A DNA stretch of 64,000 nucleotides from Syntrophobacterales bacterium (GCA_026417655.1 JAOACS010000018.1:1-64000), one strand, 5' to 3'; shown: positions 16,461-26,097, numbered from the stretch's first letter. A program made the numbers and translations. The notes: a model not told the origin generated them from the letters alone.

Positions 16461-18032
16461 TTAGAGATTCTTTTTTTTAATTAACCTCTTGGTAATCTCC
16501 ACCATATCTTTTCTGAACAAAAGGCTGGCAAAACCAAGCCATACTATAAAGAAGAGGGTACCGGACATTAGTCCAAACCATAGGTAGCTCTCAAGGGAAT
16601 GTTCGTTATAGGTGAAAAGCTTAGAGAGTAGTTTCCAATGGAGGAGATCGGTAGAAAACACAGAGAAAACTCCTCCCAAAACATAAAAGGAGATGCTTCG
16701 AAATAGCCCTTTAAAGGCTTGCTTCCCATCTAAGCGTTTTATCCACCATAGAGACATGGCCACGGAGTAGATCAAAAAACCAATAACACTTGCCCCCACA
16801 ACTCCGACCGATCCTAGGTTTATAGCACCTAGCCAAAATATGGGCAACATAACAAATGTCACTACCGAGCCTACAATTACGGGCGACAGGGTATCACCTG
16901 TAGCGTAGAAACCTCTCCCCAGAATTTGCTGAAATGCCCACAGGGGAGCTGCTATAAGATATATCCTAAGTAATTTGGCTGTTTCCAGAGTATCAGAGGG
17001 TTCGAAGCGTCCCTGCTGAAAGATAAGCCCAACAATGGGTTCAGAGGCCGCGGCTATGGCACAAGAAATAAAAATTATAAGAAACATAGAATGCTTGATG
17101 GCGCTCTTTATGGTATTGAAAAATTCCTCCATCCTACGGCTTGAGAAAAGCTCTGACATAAAGGGGTAGGAAGCCACAGCCGCAGCTTGCCCTACAATGC
17201 CAACTGGAACCATCATAAGCCGTCTTGCATAGTTAATATGGCTAACTGCCCCTGTCCCAGCAAGGGATCCGAATATGCGAACCAACTGTTCGTCAAGAAC
17301 AACTATAGATTGGCCAACCATAAGTGGAAGTGCTGTAGTGATGAAGCGTTTCATTTCGCTGTGCCAAAGTCGGAACTTCAAGGCCATACCACCACCATAT
17401 TGAACAGCAAGAAGGGGTAACAAAAAATTTCCTATGAAGGATCCAACAAGGACCCCCCAGCAAAACCCTTCAATCCCCCGTCCCTTAAGGGCTAAACCCA
17501 CAAGGATTATTCCGCCATTATAAATAATGGGAGATAGAGAGGGCACGATAAACTGCCTTCTCAAGTAGAGTATGGCAGAAAAACATGAACCTGTGAGGAA
17601 GAATACCTGAGCGGGCAATATAATACGAACAAATGATGTAAGTTTTTCAAGGGCCTCCAATGAAATACCGGGAGCTATGTAGGGAACTATCTCTTCTGTA
17701 AAGACTTCTCCACAGAGAGTAAGTAAAGAGATAGCGAAAAAGATCCATAATAGGGCTGTTGAAAAAAAGTTCCAGCCTTCATCTTCATTTCTCTGGAAGA
17801 GTTGGCCAAGAATGGGAATTAGGGTTATGGAAAAATATGCTCCTGCTAAGAGATAGTTGATAAAATCTGGAATTACAAAGGCGGCAAAGTAAAGATCTGA
17901 CTCAAGTGAAGCACCAAACCAGTAGGAAATTGCTTTGTCTCGAATGAGTCCCATGAAGCGAGAAAGGAGTACGCTTAATCCCACAATTATCGCGGCAATG
18001 CCCATAGTTTGGCTTCTCTTCCAAAAATTCAC
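16461..18032 (-). CDS. murJ: Lipid II flippase MurJ
   Basis: A 523-residue polytopic membrane protein of the MviN/MurJ branch of the MOP superfamily, with about 14 hydrophobic helices. The N-terminal MGIAAIIVGLSVLLSRFMGL followed by RDKAISYWFGASLESDLY is a hallmark, and the motif AYFSITLIPILGQ follows. It moves lipid II across the inner membrane for peptidoglycan synthesis. The start is a GTG with GGGGAG eight bases before it. Length is normal. It is followed closely by the PilZ gene on the same strand. Confidence 0.93.
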   Translation of the reverse strand: MNFWKRSQTMGIAAIIVGLSVLLSRFMGLIRDKAISYWFGASLESDLYFAAFVIPDFINYLLAGAYFSITLIPILGQLFQRNEDEGWNFFSTALLWIFFAISLLTLCGEVFTEEIVPYIAPGISLEALEKLTSFVRIILPAQVFFLTGSCFSAILYLRRQFIVPSLSPIIYNGGIILVGLALKGRGIEGFCWGVLVGSFIGNFLLPLLAVQYGGGMALKFRLWHSEMKRFITTALPLMVGQSIVVLDEQLVRIFGSLAGTGAVSHINYARRLMMVPVGIVGQAAAVASYPFMSELFSSRRMEEFFNTIKSAIKHSMFLIIFISCAIAAASEPIVGLIFQQGRFEPSDTLETAKLLRIYLIAAPLWAFQQILGRGFYATGDTLSPVIVGSVVTFVMLPIFWLGAINLGSVGVVGASVIGFLIYSVAMSLWWIKRLDGKQAFKGLFRSISFYVLGGVFSVFSTDLLHWKLLSKLFTYNEHSLESYLWFGLMSGTLFFIVWLGFASLLFRKDMVEITKRLIKKKNL

Positions 18033-18161
18033 TCCTTTATCTCCCCTTCTTAAATATAGAGTCTCTAAAATCTAATAAATTTGCCACAAGGAAGGTAATA
18101 AAGCAATTGGGGATTTTACAAATTTCAGGTTGAGTATTTTTGTTTATCCCTCACAAAAGGA

Positions 18162-18190
18162 TTGACAGGATATGGTTTTATGGTTTTATC
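18162..18190 (+). promoter_or_regulatory. Sigma-70-type promoter for the tRNA
   Basis: TTGACA (18162-18167), a 17-base spacer, then TTTATC, ending 25 bases before the tRNA. The -35 box is perfect and the -10 box is weak. Confidence 0.6.
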
Positions 18191-18215
18191 TAGTAACGTC
18201 TTCTCAGGTAGAATT

Positions 18216-18291
18216 GGGCCCATAGCTCAGTTGGTAGAGCCACCGGCTCATAACCGGTAGGTCCCTGGTTCGAGGCCAGGTGGGCCCACCA
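18216..18291 (+). tRNA. tRNA with CAU anticodon, probably elongator tRNA-Met
   Basis: A complete cloverleaf of 76 bases including an encoded CCA. The acceptor stem GGGCCCA pairs fully with TGGGCCC, which rules out initiator tRNA. The D-arm begins TAGCTCAGTTGGTAGAGC. The anticodon stem-loop is ACCGGCTCATAACCGGT with anticodon CAT, and the T-arm contains GGTTCGAGGCC. A lysidine-modified tRNA-Ile2 would have the same anticodon and cannot be fully excluded. Confidence 0.93.
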
Positions 18292-18381
18292 GCTATAATC
18301 TCTTTGAAAGCTTTTCATGATGGAGGTCTTAAAAGTTAATGCCCATTCTATGTGGCATGAAATCCATATTTATCCTTAGCA

Positions 18382-18416
18382 AAAGGGGTATTCGTAGGAA
18401 TACCCCTTTATTTTTT
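18382..18416 (+). terminator. Intrinsic terminator after the tRNA
   Basis: AAAGGGGTATTC and GAATACCCCTTT form a 12-bp stem with a 4-base loop, followed by ATTTTTT. It lies immediately before the Nif3-like gene, so it ends tRNA transcription. Confidence 0.85.
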
Positions 18417-18429
18417 GGTTAAGTAGTCC

Positions 18430-19230
18430 ATGCGAGTAAAAGATCTTCTTTCATGGATAGATGCTATTGCACCCTTTGAATATGCTGAACCCTGGGATAA
18501 TGTAGGACTTCAAGTGGGAGATCCTGAAGCTCCCGTCAGTCGGGTGCTTTGTGCCCTTGAACCTTCAACCTCTTCCATAGATGAAGCGAGAAGGCTTGGC
18601 TGTGAGTGTTTGATAGTTCATCATCCACTATTTCTTGAGGGTCTTCGGTCACTGAGAGTGGGTGAATATCCTCAAAACCATATCTTCGAGCTATTCCGGC
18701 GTGATATAAATCTAATTGTGGCCCATACTAATCTAGACGTTTCCAAAAATGGTGGCAATAAACACATTGCCGATCTACTTACTCTTCAGAATGTTGAACC
18801 TATTGAGTCTAACCAAAGGTTTTCCATGAGAGAAACTTATGTGGGTATGGGGCTCCTAGGAAGACTGAGGAGCTCCTGCTCTTTGATGGAACTTTCGGAA
18901 AGAATTGTAAGTTACTTAAGAGCCGAAGGGGCCAATTTAATAGGCGATCCCTATAAACCGATTCAGACTGTTGCTATATGCACCGGAAGTGGAAGCTCTC
19001 TTATCAAGAAGGTTATTTCTAAGGGGATTGATTGCTTCATAACTGGGGAGATAAAGTATCACGATGCTGTATGGGCAAAGGAGGCAAGGCTTTCTTTAAT
19101 TCTTCTCGGGCATTTTACTTCAGAAAAGTTCATGATGGCCGAATTCTCTAAGAGGCTTAAGGCCTTGTCATCGGGAACATCTCTAGAGGTTTTATGGTTT
19201 GAGCAGGAAAGAGATCCCTCTTTATTTTAG
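18430..19230 (+). CDS. Nif3-like dinuclear metal centre protein
   Basis: A 266-residue member of the NIF3/YbgI/YqfO family (annotated as GTP cyclohydrolase 1 type 2 homologue, function uncertain). The start MRVKDLLSWIDAIAPFEYAEPWDNVGLQVGD is diagnostic. Metal-binding residues are in VHHPLF, AHTNLD and GHFTSE. It has the short form without the inserted PII-like domain. It is followed 26 bases later by a zinc-ribbon coiled-coil gene, a pairing common in Desulfobacterota and relatives. Confidence 0.9.
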   Translation: MRVKDLLSWIDAIAPFEYAEPWDNVGLQVGDPEAPVSRVLCALEPSTSSIDEARRLGCECLIVHHPLFLEGLRSLRVGEYPQNHIFELFRRDINLIVAHTNLDVSKNGGNKHIADLLTLQNVEPIESNQRFSMRETYVGMGLLGRLRSSCSLMELSERIVSYLRAEGANLIGDPYKPIQTVAICTGSGSSLIKKVISKGIDCFITGEIKYHDAVWAKEARLSLILLGHFTSEKFMMAEFSKRLKALSSGTSLEVLWFEQERDPSLF

Positions 19231-19256
19231 GGGATGCAAAATCTTGGAAGGAGGAA

Positions 19257-20021
19257 GTGAAGTTGAACGATCAACTTAAGTATCTTATTCAGTTCCAGGC
19301 ACTTGAAAACAAAAGAAAGGCCTTTCATGCTGAACTTGAAGATATTCCTAAGCGTAAAGCAAAACTTGAGAAGGAATTTAACGAATTTGAAAGTCAGTAC
19401 CTTATGAAGAGGACTGAGCTGGATCATTTGCGGAAGTTGTATAGAGATCTTGAAAAACAGGTAGCCATGCTAGAGGAGCGGTTGAGGCGAGCTAGACAAA
19501 AGGAGAGCGAAGTCAAGACAAACAAGGAATATCGAGCTCTCCTTGCAGAGCAGGAAGAGATCAAAAGAGAGATTGCGGAAAAGGAAGATCAGATGCTTGA
19601 ATGTATGGAGAAGACAGAACACCTTCAGAAGGAAGTTCGAGTCCTTGAAGGTCAAGTTGCCGAGAAGCGGGAAAAACTCCAAAAGGAGCTTTCAGAGCTC
19701 GATATATATCGGGAAGAAATAGGTAGGAAACTACTTCAACTTGATAAGATTCAGGAGGAACTAAAAAACAAGCTTGATGAACAGCTTAAGAGAAAGTGTG
19801 AATTCCTTATGGTAAAGAAGGGGGGAGTTGCTGTTGCCCCTGTTGAAAAGGGGGTATGTCGAGTGTGTCATGTTAGCCTTCCACCCCAAAAATTTATTGA
19901 ACTCCAAAAAGACGAGTCTTTAATGCATTGTCCTCATTGTCAGCGATTCATTTATTGGCCTCAGCATGAAAGGTATGCGTCAGCAGAGAAAGAGATTTTG
20001 ACGTTTATCTCTACTAGTTAG
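19257..20021 (+). CDS. Coiled-coil protein with C4 zinc ribbon (DUF164/CdsZ type)
   Basis: About 254 residues. Residues 1-180 are an almost continuous charged coiled coil rich in E, K and L. The C-terminus has a zinc ribbon with CRVCHVSLPP and HCPHC, four cysteines in CxxC pairs, as in the family once called DUF164. Proposed roles include ribosome or nucleic acid association; none is proven. GTG at 19257 lies only 3 bases after GGAGG, whereas TTG at 19263 has better spacing and gives MNDQLKYLIQ, so the true start may be two codons downstream. Confidence 0.88.
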   Translation: MKLNDQLKYLIQFQALENKRKAFHAELEDIPKRKAKLEKEFNEFESQYLMKRTELDHLRKLYRDLEKQVAMLEERLRRARQKESEVKTNKEYRALLAEQEEIKREIAEKEDQMLECMEKTEHLQKEVRVLEGQVAEKREKLQKELSELDIYREEIGRKLLQLDKIQEELKNKLDEQLKRKCEFLMVKKGGVAVAPVEKGVCRVCHVSLPPQKFIELQKDESLMHCPHCQRFIYWPQHERYASAEKEILTFISTS

Positions 20022-20043
20022 TTTTTTAGAGGAGGTATCATCT

Positions 20044-21708
20044 ATTAAGAAGGTTTACGGCAATACAGCAGGCCTTAAGAGTTCTATTTTAAGGAAGATT
20101 CAGAACCTATATAGACGTAAGATCCCCTCTGAACATATCATTTCTCCTGAGACTGCTCGAGATATGGCAAGGTGGAGCTTTGAAACGGGTCGCCAGATTG
20201 GTCTTCTTATCTCTCGTGATGGTTCCATAGAAATGGTTATCGTGGGAGATGCGAAATCTCTTTACATCCCCGAGCTTCCCAAGAGTAGGGAAGGCAGAAA
20301 GAGGCTTAGGGGCTTACGACTTGTTCACACTCACCTTAAGGGCGAGCCTATTTCTCAAGATGATCTCATGGATCTTGCCTTTTTACGACTTGACTGTGTT
20401 GCTGCTGTGGGGGTTGATCGCCATGGGGGAGCGGAACGTCTATTTGTGGCTTACATTTTTCCAGGTGAAGTAAATTCCGAAGAGTCTTCTAAAGGATGGA
20501 TAGTGCTACCTCCTACCCATTATTCTTCCTCGGATATAAATTTTCTAGAGCTAGTTAAATCACTTGAAGAAGAGCTAGAACGTCATCGGAGTTCTTCCCT
20601 TTCCTCGATAAGGAGTGAAGACCAGGCGATTCTTGTGGTAGTTTCGGACGGCGCGTCTGCTGATGTTAAGGAAACCATAGAGGAGATGAAGGAGCTTGCA
20701 AGGGCTAGCAGTATAGCGGTGGTTGATACGGTAGTTCAGAGGGTAAAAGAAATAAATCCCAAGTATTTTATAGGTAAAGGTAAACTCACCGAGATAATGC
20801 TTGCCGCCTTGAGACATGGGGTTGATCTTTTGATCTTTGATCGAGAACTCAACCCATCCCAGGTGAGAGCTCTTACCGATGCTACGGAATTGAGGGTTAT
20901 AGACCGAACCCAACTTATCCTGGATATCTTTGCGAGGCGGGCTCAAAGTCGGGAAGGTAAAATACAGGTTGAAATGGCTCAATTGAGATACCTCATGCCT
21001 CGCCTTAACGTAAAGGACGATGCCCTTTCTAGACTTGCTGGTGGTATAGGCACTAGAGGACCTGGTGAAACCAAGCTGGAGATTGACAAGCGTCGTATTA
21101 AAAAGCGGCTTGACCATTTGGAACAGGAACTTTCTGAAATCAGAAAGAGCCGAGCGGAAAGGCGAAGAAAGCGAAAGGAGTTTGATTTTCCGGTAATTTC
21201 CCTTATAGGATACACTAATGCTGGCAAATCCACCCTTCTTAATGCTCTTACTAAAAGCGACGCTGTGGTAATGGATCAGTTCTTTGCGACGCTAGATCCC
21301 TTGAGCCGTAGATTACGGTTTCCTAGGGATTTTGAAGTCATCGTTACGGACACGGTAGGATTTATAAGTAATCTTCCAGATGAGCTTTTAGATGCCTTCG
21401 CTGCCACTTTAGAAGAATTAAACGACGCTGACATCCTTGTCCATGTGGTGGATGTAAGTAATCCTCGTTTCGAGGCTCATATGGCTTCCGTTGAAGAGAT
21501 ACTTAAAAAGCTTCAGATCGACAAAAAACCTCGACTCCTTGTGTTTAATAAGATAGACAAACTCCCATCCCATAAGGCTATAATGCTTTCTGAGCGATAC
21601 GGAGCGATACCCATATCAGCTATTGAAAGATCAACCCTTTATCCCCTCATTGGGGCTCTCGAGAATTACGTAGAGGAGCTTCTGGTAAGACAGGAGACTG
21701 GAACTTGA
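20044..21708 (+). CDS. hflX: Ribosome-associated GTPase HflX, probable ATT start
   Basis: The reading frame carries HflX similarity upstream of its first ATG (20164): VYGNTAGLKSSILRKIQNLY followed by RRKIPSEHIISPETAR is the conserved HflX N-terminus. The only plausible initiator there is ATT at 20044, seven bases after GGAGGT; no ATG, GTG or TTG is available nearby. The 554-residue protein has the glycine-rich HflX domain (MPRLNVKDDALSRLAGGIGT to RGPGETKLE), G1 GYTNAGKS near residue 389, G3 DTVGF and G4 NKID. HflX splits stalled or hibernating ribosomes under stress. The gene follows the zinc-ribbon gene by 22 bases. Confidence 0.92.
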   Translation: MKKVYGNTAGLKSSILRKIQNLYRRKIPSEHIISPETARDMARWSFETGRQIGLLISRDGSIEMVIVGDAKSLYIPELPKSREGRKRLRGLRLVHTHLKGEPISQDDLMDLAFLRLDCVAAVGVDRHGGAERLFVAYIFPGEVNSEESSKGWIVLPPTHYSSSDINFLELVKSLEEELERHRSSSLSSIRSEDQAILVVVSDGASADVKETIEEMKELARASSIAVVDTVVQRVKEINPKYFIGKGKLTEIMLAALRHGVDLLIFDRELNPSQVRALTDATELRVIDRTQLILDIFARRAQSREGKIQVEMAQLRYLMPRLNVKDDALSRLAGGIGTRGPGETKLEIDKRRIKKRLDHLEQELSEIRKSRAERRRKRKEFDFPVISLIGYTNAGKSTLLNALTKSDAVVMDQFFATLDPLSRRLRFPRDFEVIVTDTVGFISNLPDELLDAFAATLEELNDADILVHVVDVSNPRFEAHMASVEEILKKLQIDKKPRLLVFNKIDKLPSHKAIMLSERYGAIPISAIERSTLYPLIGALENYVEELLVRQETGT

Positions 21709-21720
21709 TTATTGTTGAGT

Positions 21721-21745
21721 GCTCCTCGGGAAGTTCCCGAGGAGC
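21721..21745. terminator. Perfect 10-bp stem-loop between convergent genes
   Basis: GCTCCTCGGG and CCCGAGGAGC with a 5-base loop lie 12 bases after hflX and 11 bases beyond the stop of the convergent BACON-like gene. No U-tract is seen on either side, so it may act as a transcript end-stabiliser or a Rho-assisted terminator for both genes. Confidence 0.55.
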
Positions 21746-21756
21746 GGTAGATGCCT

Positions 21757-24612
21757 CTAATTAAGACCTCCTAGGCCTAAGTTACCACTAGTTCTTACTG
21801 CTGAGAATGACTCCCAGGAGGAGCTATTGCCCCTGTAGGAAAATCTCCATTTTCCCTTCATCTCCGAGGCCTTTAGAGAAGTTACTACATATTCGTAGGT
21901 TATGCCCTTTTCTACGAACTCAATCTTGTAAAGAGAGCTCTTCCCATCAGCTATGGAGGCCGTCACAGGAGTTACTCCCCAGGTTCCAGAATAGCTGAAG
22001 CCGTCGGGATTTGGTGTGAGTTTAAGCAATCTGTCAGAGCCATAGGTGTAACTTTTCCCTTTGTAATTTTCCGAGACGATCCATGTGCCTTCAAGGGTAT
22101 TTATGTTGACCTGAATCTCCTGAATTTCTCTTGTGGAATTAAGATCTCTTCCTGCTCTTATGCTAATAAACATCTGTCCCTTTAGACCAGAGAGTGCCAT
22201 AGGACCGAAACTCGCCTCAGGAATGGGCCCTACGCTAAAGGCAGGATCTGTACTGTCGTTGACCCTTAAACCATTTTGGTAAACCAAGATGAATCTTTCA
22301 GTAACCATTGGAGTGTAGGCATACACCTTATTTGGCTGTTTCTGTGGCGCAGTAAGGAGCACATAGACCTTTTCACTCTCACTGCAATAGGGAAGCCCTG
22401 TCACTCCCGAATAGGCCTGGCCTCTAAATGGATCAAGCCATATGCCACCAACAGCGGAACAAGCTTCGGGATTAGAATATACCGCGAGATTATCATCGAC
22501 GTGTAGGAGCATGTGGAGGGAATGGGCATCGGTTGCATCTACCGTGATAAAACCAGGAGCCATCTGGGAAAACACTGGTTGGCTTACGGGAAGGGAAATG
22601 GGGTCTCCCGGTTTCCTAATTTCCACAATTACAGGCACTTCACGGTAGAAAGCACTACCTCGGTCTACAATGGTTATTACCCCTTCATGGCGACCAATTC
22701 CGTAGGATTTTAAGATGCTTGCTTGGGGAGTAACTCTGAAAATACCCTCTGCTTGAATTGTAGCAAGAGAGTTGCCGTTTTCCCCAGTAGCCGGGTTTAG
22801 AAATTCGATCTCAATCCATGACACATTGTAATTTAGCGAAAATCCATAACCACCGGCGTAGACATGAAGTATTTGGGGAGTAAGATCTGAGATTGTTCCA
22901 TCTTCTGCTTGTTCTACACTCCAGAATAGATAGGATGGGAAAGCGGTAAGTTCGTTAACCTGGGAAACCCTAACAGTAATAGTAAGAGTTGCTTCCGCAT
23001 CTTCTGGCCTTTGAGTTGGGAGATTGCTTCTGAACTTAACAGTTCCTGTATATTGAGTCCCCCCTATCAATAAAGCTGGATCAATTATTATCTGAATATT
23101 TGTTGATCCCTCCCCACTTGTTGGAGATATGCGTATCCACGGATCAACAACTTCCGCACTCCATCTGAAGTTGTTTCTCGTATAATTGGCATTTTTAATC
23201 TCCACCGTTCGCGTGATCTTCGAGAGATTTGCCCTGGTTATTGAGAATGTGAAGGCATTAGGGGTGACGACTAGTTTATCTGGGATCGCATGGATAATTT
23301 TTATTGAAACGGTTGCTCGGGCTGTGTTCCCTAGGCTATTTAGAACGATTATATGGCCTTCATAGGTGCCTTCCTCTGGAAAGAGGGCGAAGGAAAGCTG
23401 AATTTGGGCAGTAAGAATTCCTGGAACCGTTCCGGTGCCTCCCTGTTGAATCTGAAGCCATGGCGCATCAGAGGTAGCAGTATATTGAGATCTTGAGCCG
23501 GTAATACTGAATGTAAGAACATTGGACTGAGTTGATCCAGGCTGCATGTAGAGTGTAAGTGATACGGAGGATGGGGATATCACGAGAGCTTCTTCTCCTT
23601 CGTCTCTTCCAACAATTACCTGCACACTTACAGTCGCTTGGTTACCTACACTGTCTCTAACAGTGATTAACCCGTTGTAAGTTCCAGCTCCTGTAAAGAA
23701 TTGGGTAGAAACGCTAATTGTAGCTGTGATCTTTCCCGGGATTTGTCCCGAAGTGGGGACTGAGATCCAGGGCTGATTGGAGTAGGCGATAAAGGTATTC
23801 CCGCTGCCACCAGAAACAGTAATATCGTAGGTGTATGATACTGGATTCTCATCAAGGGAATAGACCCTTACGGTTATATTTGAGGGGCTAACGGTGAAAT
23901 CGAAAGAAGAAATAACCAGGTTTACATCAACCTCGTCGGTATTTCCCAAATTATTCCTCACCATTACCTTTCCTGTGTAAGTTCCTGGTCCGGAAAAGAA
24001 CTGGGCTGAGACGGTAACGGTAATCGTAAGTTGCCCTGGGATGGCTCCGGAGACTGTATTTACCGAAATCCAAGGCTGGTTTGACGATGCGGTAAAAGTA
24101 GTGCCTGGTCCGGTAACGCTTATGGTGTAGCTATATTGCTTTTCGTCTATGGCAAAGGCTTTTACTTGAATAGAGGAGGGACTTGCTTGGAAACTCTGGG
24201 ATGATCTCAAAAGGGTTAGAGTCACGGTAATAACTTGCTCCCCCATTCCATTCCTTTCACAAACCCTAACTTCTCCAGTAAAGGTACCTTGCATTTCAGG
24301 AAAAAATCTCTTTGAAACTTTAACTATTACCTTGAAGGTTCCTGCAGAATCTACTGTGGAAACCTGTTCCTTTGGTGATACTTCGATCCATGCCCTATTA
24401 GTTGATGAAATGTAACCGTTGCCACCGCCTGTAGCACCCCAATAGCTAATTGCATATTCATACTGCTGTTCCGACCCGTCCTCTGGGACCGACGCCGTAA
24501 AACTTATAGAATTAGTGGATACGCTAAGAGCAAAAGCCTTTCCTCCCCACCATAATGTTACTAGAAATATTAGTCCTGTAAGGCCTATTCGGAGATATCT
24601 ATGGTTTTTCAT
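21757..24612 (-). CDS. Large secreted protein with six BACON/Ig-like repeats
   Basis: A 951-residue protein with a signal peptide (basic start, GLIFLVTLWWGGKAFA). Residues about 30-665 comprise six tandem domains of about 90-110 residues resembling BACON/Ig-like modules. Each has a start of the type FTVSPSNITVRVYS, then SNQPWISV or a variant (NRAWIEV, SDAPWLQI, VDPWIRI, NVSWIEI) and an ending such as GTYNGLITVRDSVGN. The C-terminal 285 residues are different and contain two cysteines (NPEACSAVGGIW, TGLPYCSES) and a beta-rich end. It is probably a cell-surface or secreted adhesion or carbohydrate-binding protein. The start has GGGAGG before it. No anchoring signal was seen. Confidence 0.82.
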   Translation of the reverse strand: MKNHRYLRIGLTGLIFLVTLWWGGKAFALSVSTNSISFTASVPEDGSEQQYEYAISYWGATGGGNGYISSTNRAWIEVSPKEQVSTVDSAGTFKVIVKVSKRFFPEMQGTFTGEVRVCERNGMGEQVITVTLTLLRSSQSFQASPSSIQVKAFAIDEKQYSYTISVTGPGTTFTASSNQPWISVNTVSGAIPGQLTITVTVSAQFFSGPGTYTGKVMVRNNLGNTDEVDVNLVISSFDFTVSPSNITVRVYSLDENPVSYTYDITVSGGSGNTFIAYSNQPWISVPTSGQIPGKITATISVSTQFFTGAGTYNGLITVRDSVGNQATVSVQVIVGRDEGEEALVISPSSVSLTLYMQPGSTQSNVLTFSITGSRSQYTATSDAPWLQIQQGGTGTVPGILTAQIQLSFALFPEEGTYEGHIIVLNSLGNTARATVSIKIIHAIPDKLVVTPNAFTFSITRANLSKITRTVEIKNANYTRNNFRWSAEVVDPWIRISPTSGEGSTNIQIIIDPALLIGGTQYTGTVKFRSNLPTQRPEDAEATLTITVRVSQVNELTAFPSYLFWSVEQAEDGTISDLTPQILHVYAGGYGFSLNYNVSWIEIEFLNPATGENGNSLATIQAEGIFRVTPQASILKSYGIGRHEGVITIVDRGSAFYREVPVIVEIRKPGDPISLPVSQPVFSQMAPGFITVDATDAHSLHMLLHVDDNLAVYSNPEACSAVGGIWLDPFRGQAYSGVTGLPYCSESEKVYVLLTAPQKQPNKVYAYTPMVTERFILVYQNGLRVNDSTDPAFSVGPIPEASFGPMALSGLKGQMFISIRAGRDLNSTREIQEIQVNINTLEGTWIVSENYKGKSYTYGSDRLLKLTPNPDGFSYSGTWGVTPVTASIADGKSSLYKIEFVEKGITYEYVVTSLKASEMKGKWRFSYRGNSSSWESFSAVRTSGNLGLGGLN

Positions 24613-24708
24613 TATATCCTCCCTGCTTTACAGAAAGAGACCTTAAATCTTGCCCCTTAACAGGCTATAGAAGTTTCTACTCAAAATGTAGTCTTTTGTA
24701 AAATAATT

Positions 24709-26097
24709 TCACGTACTACCTTCCTCCGTTAACATAGGGTTACCTATCAGCCACTTTGCCATTATTGAGCGGGGGTTAAGTTTTAACGCCATAAGTAGGT
24801 GACGGGTTCTTTCTTCATTGTCTTTGCTACATTCCGACAAATAGAGCCAGGGAAGATAATTTGAAGTGTCAATTTTAGAAGCCTCTATAAGGAACCTTTT
24901 TGCTTCCTCCTTTTTTCCTTCAGAAAGGGCTCTTAGGCCATTACGTAAAAGCCATTCAAAACCAGTAGGACGAAGCATTATATAGTCTCCGTGAATAGTA
25001 GCGTCTTCAAGGTTCTCTAGGTTTCTAAAAACCTTATAACTTTCACTTCCTATCGGGTCTTTTTTGAGAAGTTCCAGGTAGAATTTCTCCCGCTCCTTTA
25101 CGTGTTGGAAAATCATTCTTTCGCGGAGAACATAACTTTGAGCTTCACGGGAGATTAGTCTTCTCCTTTCGGGCTGTTCTATTAGGGAGCGGAGGATTGA
25201 TATACATTCTGTATCGTCAGAGAAGAGAAGACCTGTTTTTCCATGGATTACAACATCGGTGTACGGTTTAGTCTTTTGGAGCACCGGAACAACTCCGTGA
25301 ATCGCATACTCTAAAAATTTAACATCCGATCTAGATCTATTAAAGGGTGTATCAGCTAGAGGGGCAAGACCTATATGGAGATTTCTAAGAAAGCGATAAT
25401 ATTCGAAAATAGATCCGGTGGGAAAACTTTTCACCCGATCAGATGGCGCAGAAGAAAATAGCTTCACTATGGGTTCGGCTGCCATAATGTTCAACCTAGC
25501 CCTTTTTTCTGAAGAAAGCCATAGAGAGAGTGTTTTAGCAATAGATGCGACATCGTATAGATGGCCTGCCGATCCTCCATAGCCTATTTCCACCACGTCA
25601 CACCCTTGGTGAAGGAGAGGTTGGTTAGATAAGGGCAAAAGATGGTTGACAAAAACTACTCGCCTTTTGTTTAACCATCCGTAGGTTTTTTCTAGCACAG
25701 TAGAGCTGAACTGCACAGCATCGGAGAGCTTCGCAAGCCGTTCCATTGTTCGCCTGACACGGGGTTGAGAAAAGAAACGATACTGGGGATTCCATGGTGG
25801 AATGTTGTAAACATCGTCATTCCATTCATAGACCGTAATTAGTCCCTTTTTTCGACGTTCTTCCACAAAGGGAACTAAATCTACGTCAGCAACAAGACTT
25901 AGTATAACAATATCGGCGACCTTAAGGAGATCAAACTTAAGCCTATGTTCATTAGTAAGACTTACAGTATGGAAGTAGGCCGACCGATTACCCAGAGCAA
26001 AAAGAGGTACATATGTGCGGTAATAGTGATCTCCCGAAAATTCCTTCGTAGGAGGATCGATTTGGACTAGAAGAAAGGGTTTTCCTCCAGAAGCCAT
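24709..26097 (-). CDS. Glycosyltransferase, family 1/4-like, with a C-terminal repeat region
   Basis: A 462-residue cytoplasmic protein. The C-terminal lobe of a GT-B fold is suggested by KFLEYAIHGVVPVLQKTKPY and GKTGLLFSDDTECISILRSL, the usual nucleotide-sugar binding pattern of GT4 proteins. The N-terminus (LLVQIDPPTKEFSGDHYYRTYVPLFAL) resembles the acceptor lobe. Residues about 385-455 (EGKKEEAKRFLIEASKIDTS and following) look like TPR-type helical repeats. The acceptor is unknown. It is 96 bp upstream of the BACON-like protein gene's start and in the same direction, so it may glycosylate that protein or a surface polysaccharide. Confidence 0.7.
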   Translation of the reverse strand: MASGGKPFLLVQIDPPTKEFSGDHYYRTYVPLFALGNRSAYFHTVSLTNEHRLKFDLLKVADIVILSLVADVDLVPFVEERRKKGLITVYEWNDDVYNIPPWNPQYRFFSQPRVRRTMERLAKLSDAVQFSSTVLEKTYGWLNKRRVVFVNHLLPLSNQPLLHQGCDVVEIGYGGSAGHLYDVASIAKTLSLWLSSEKRARLNIMAAEPIVKLFSSAPSDRVKSFPTGSIFEYYRFLRNLHIGLAPLADTPFNRSRSDVKFLEYAIHGVVPVLQKTKPYTDVVIHGKTGLLFSDDTECISILRSLIEQPERRRLISREAQSYVLRERMIFQHVKEREKFYLELLKKDPIGSESYKVFRNLENLEDATIHGDYIMLRPTGFEWLLRNGLRALSEGKKEEAKRFLIEASKIDTSNYLPWLYLSECSKDNEERTRHLLMALKLNPRSIMAKWLIGNPMLTEEGST

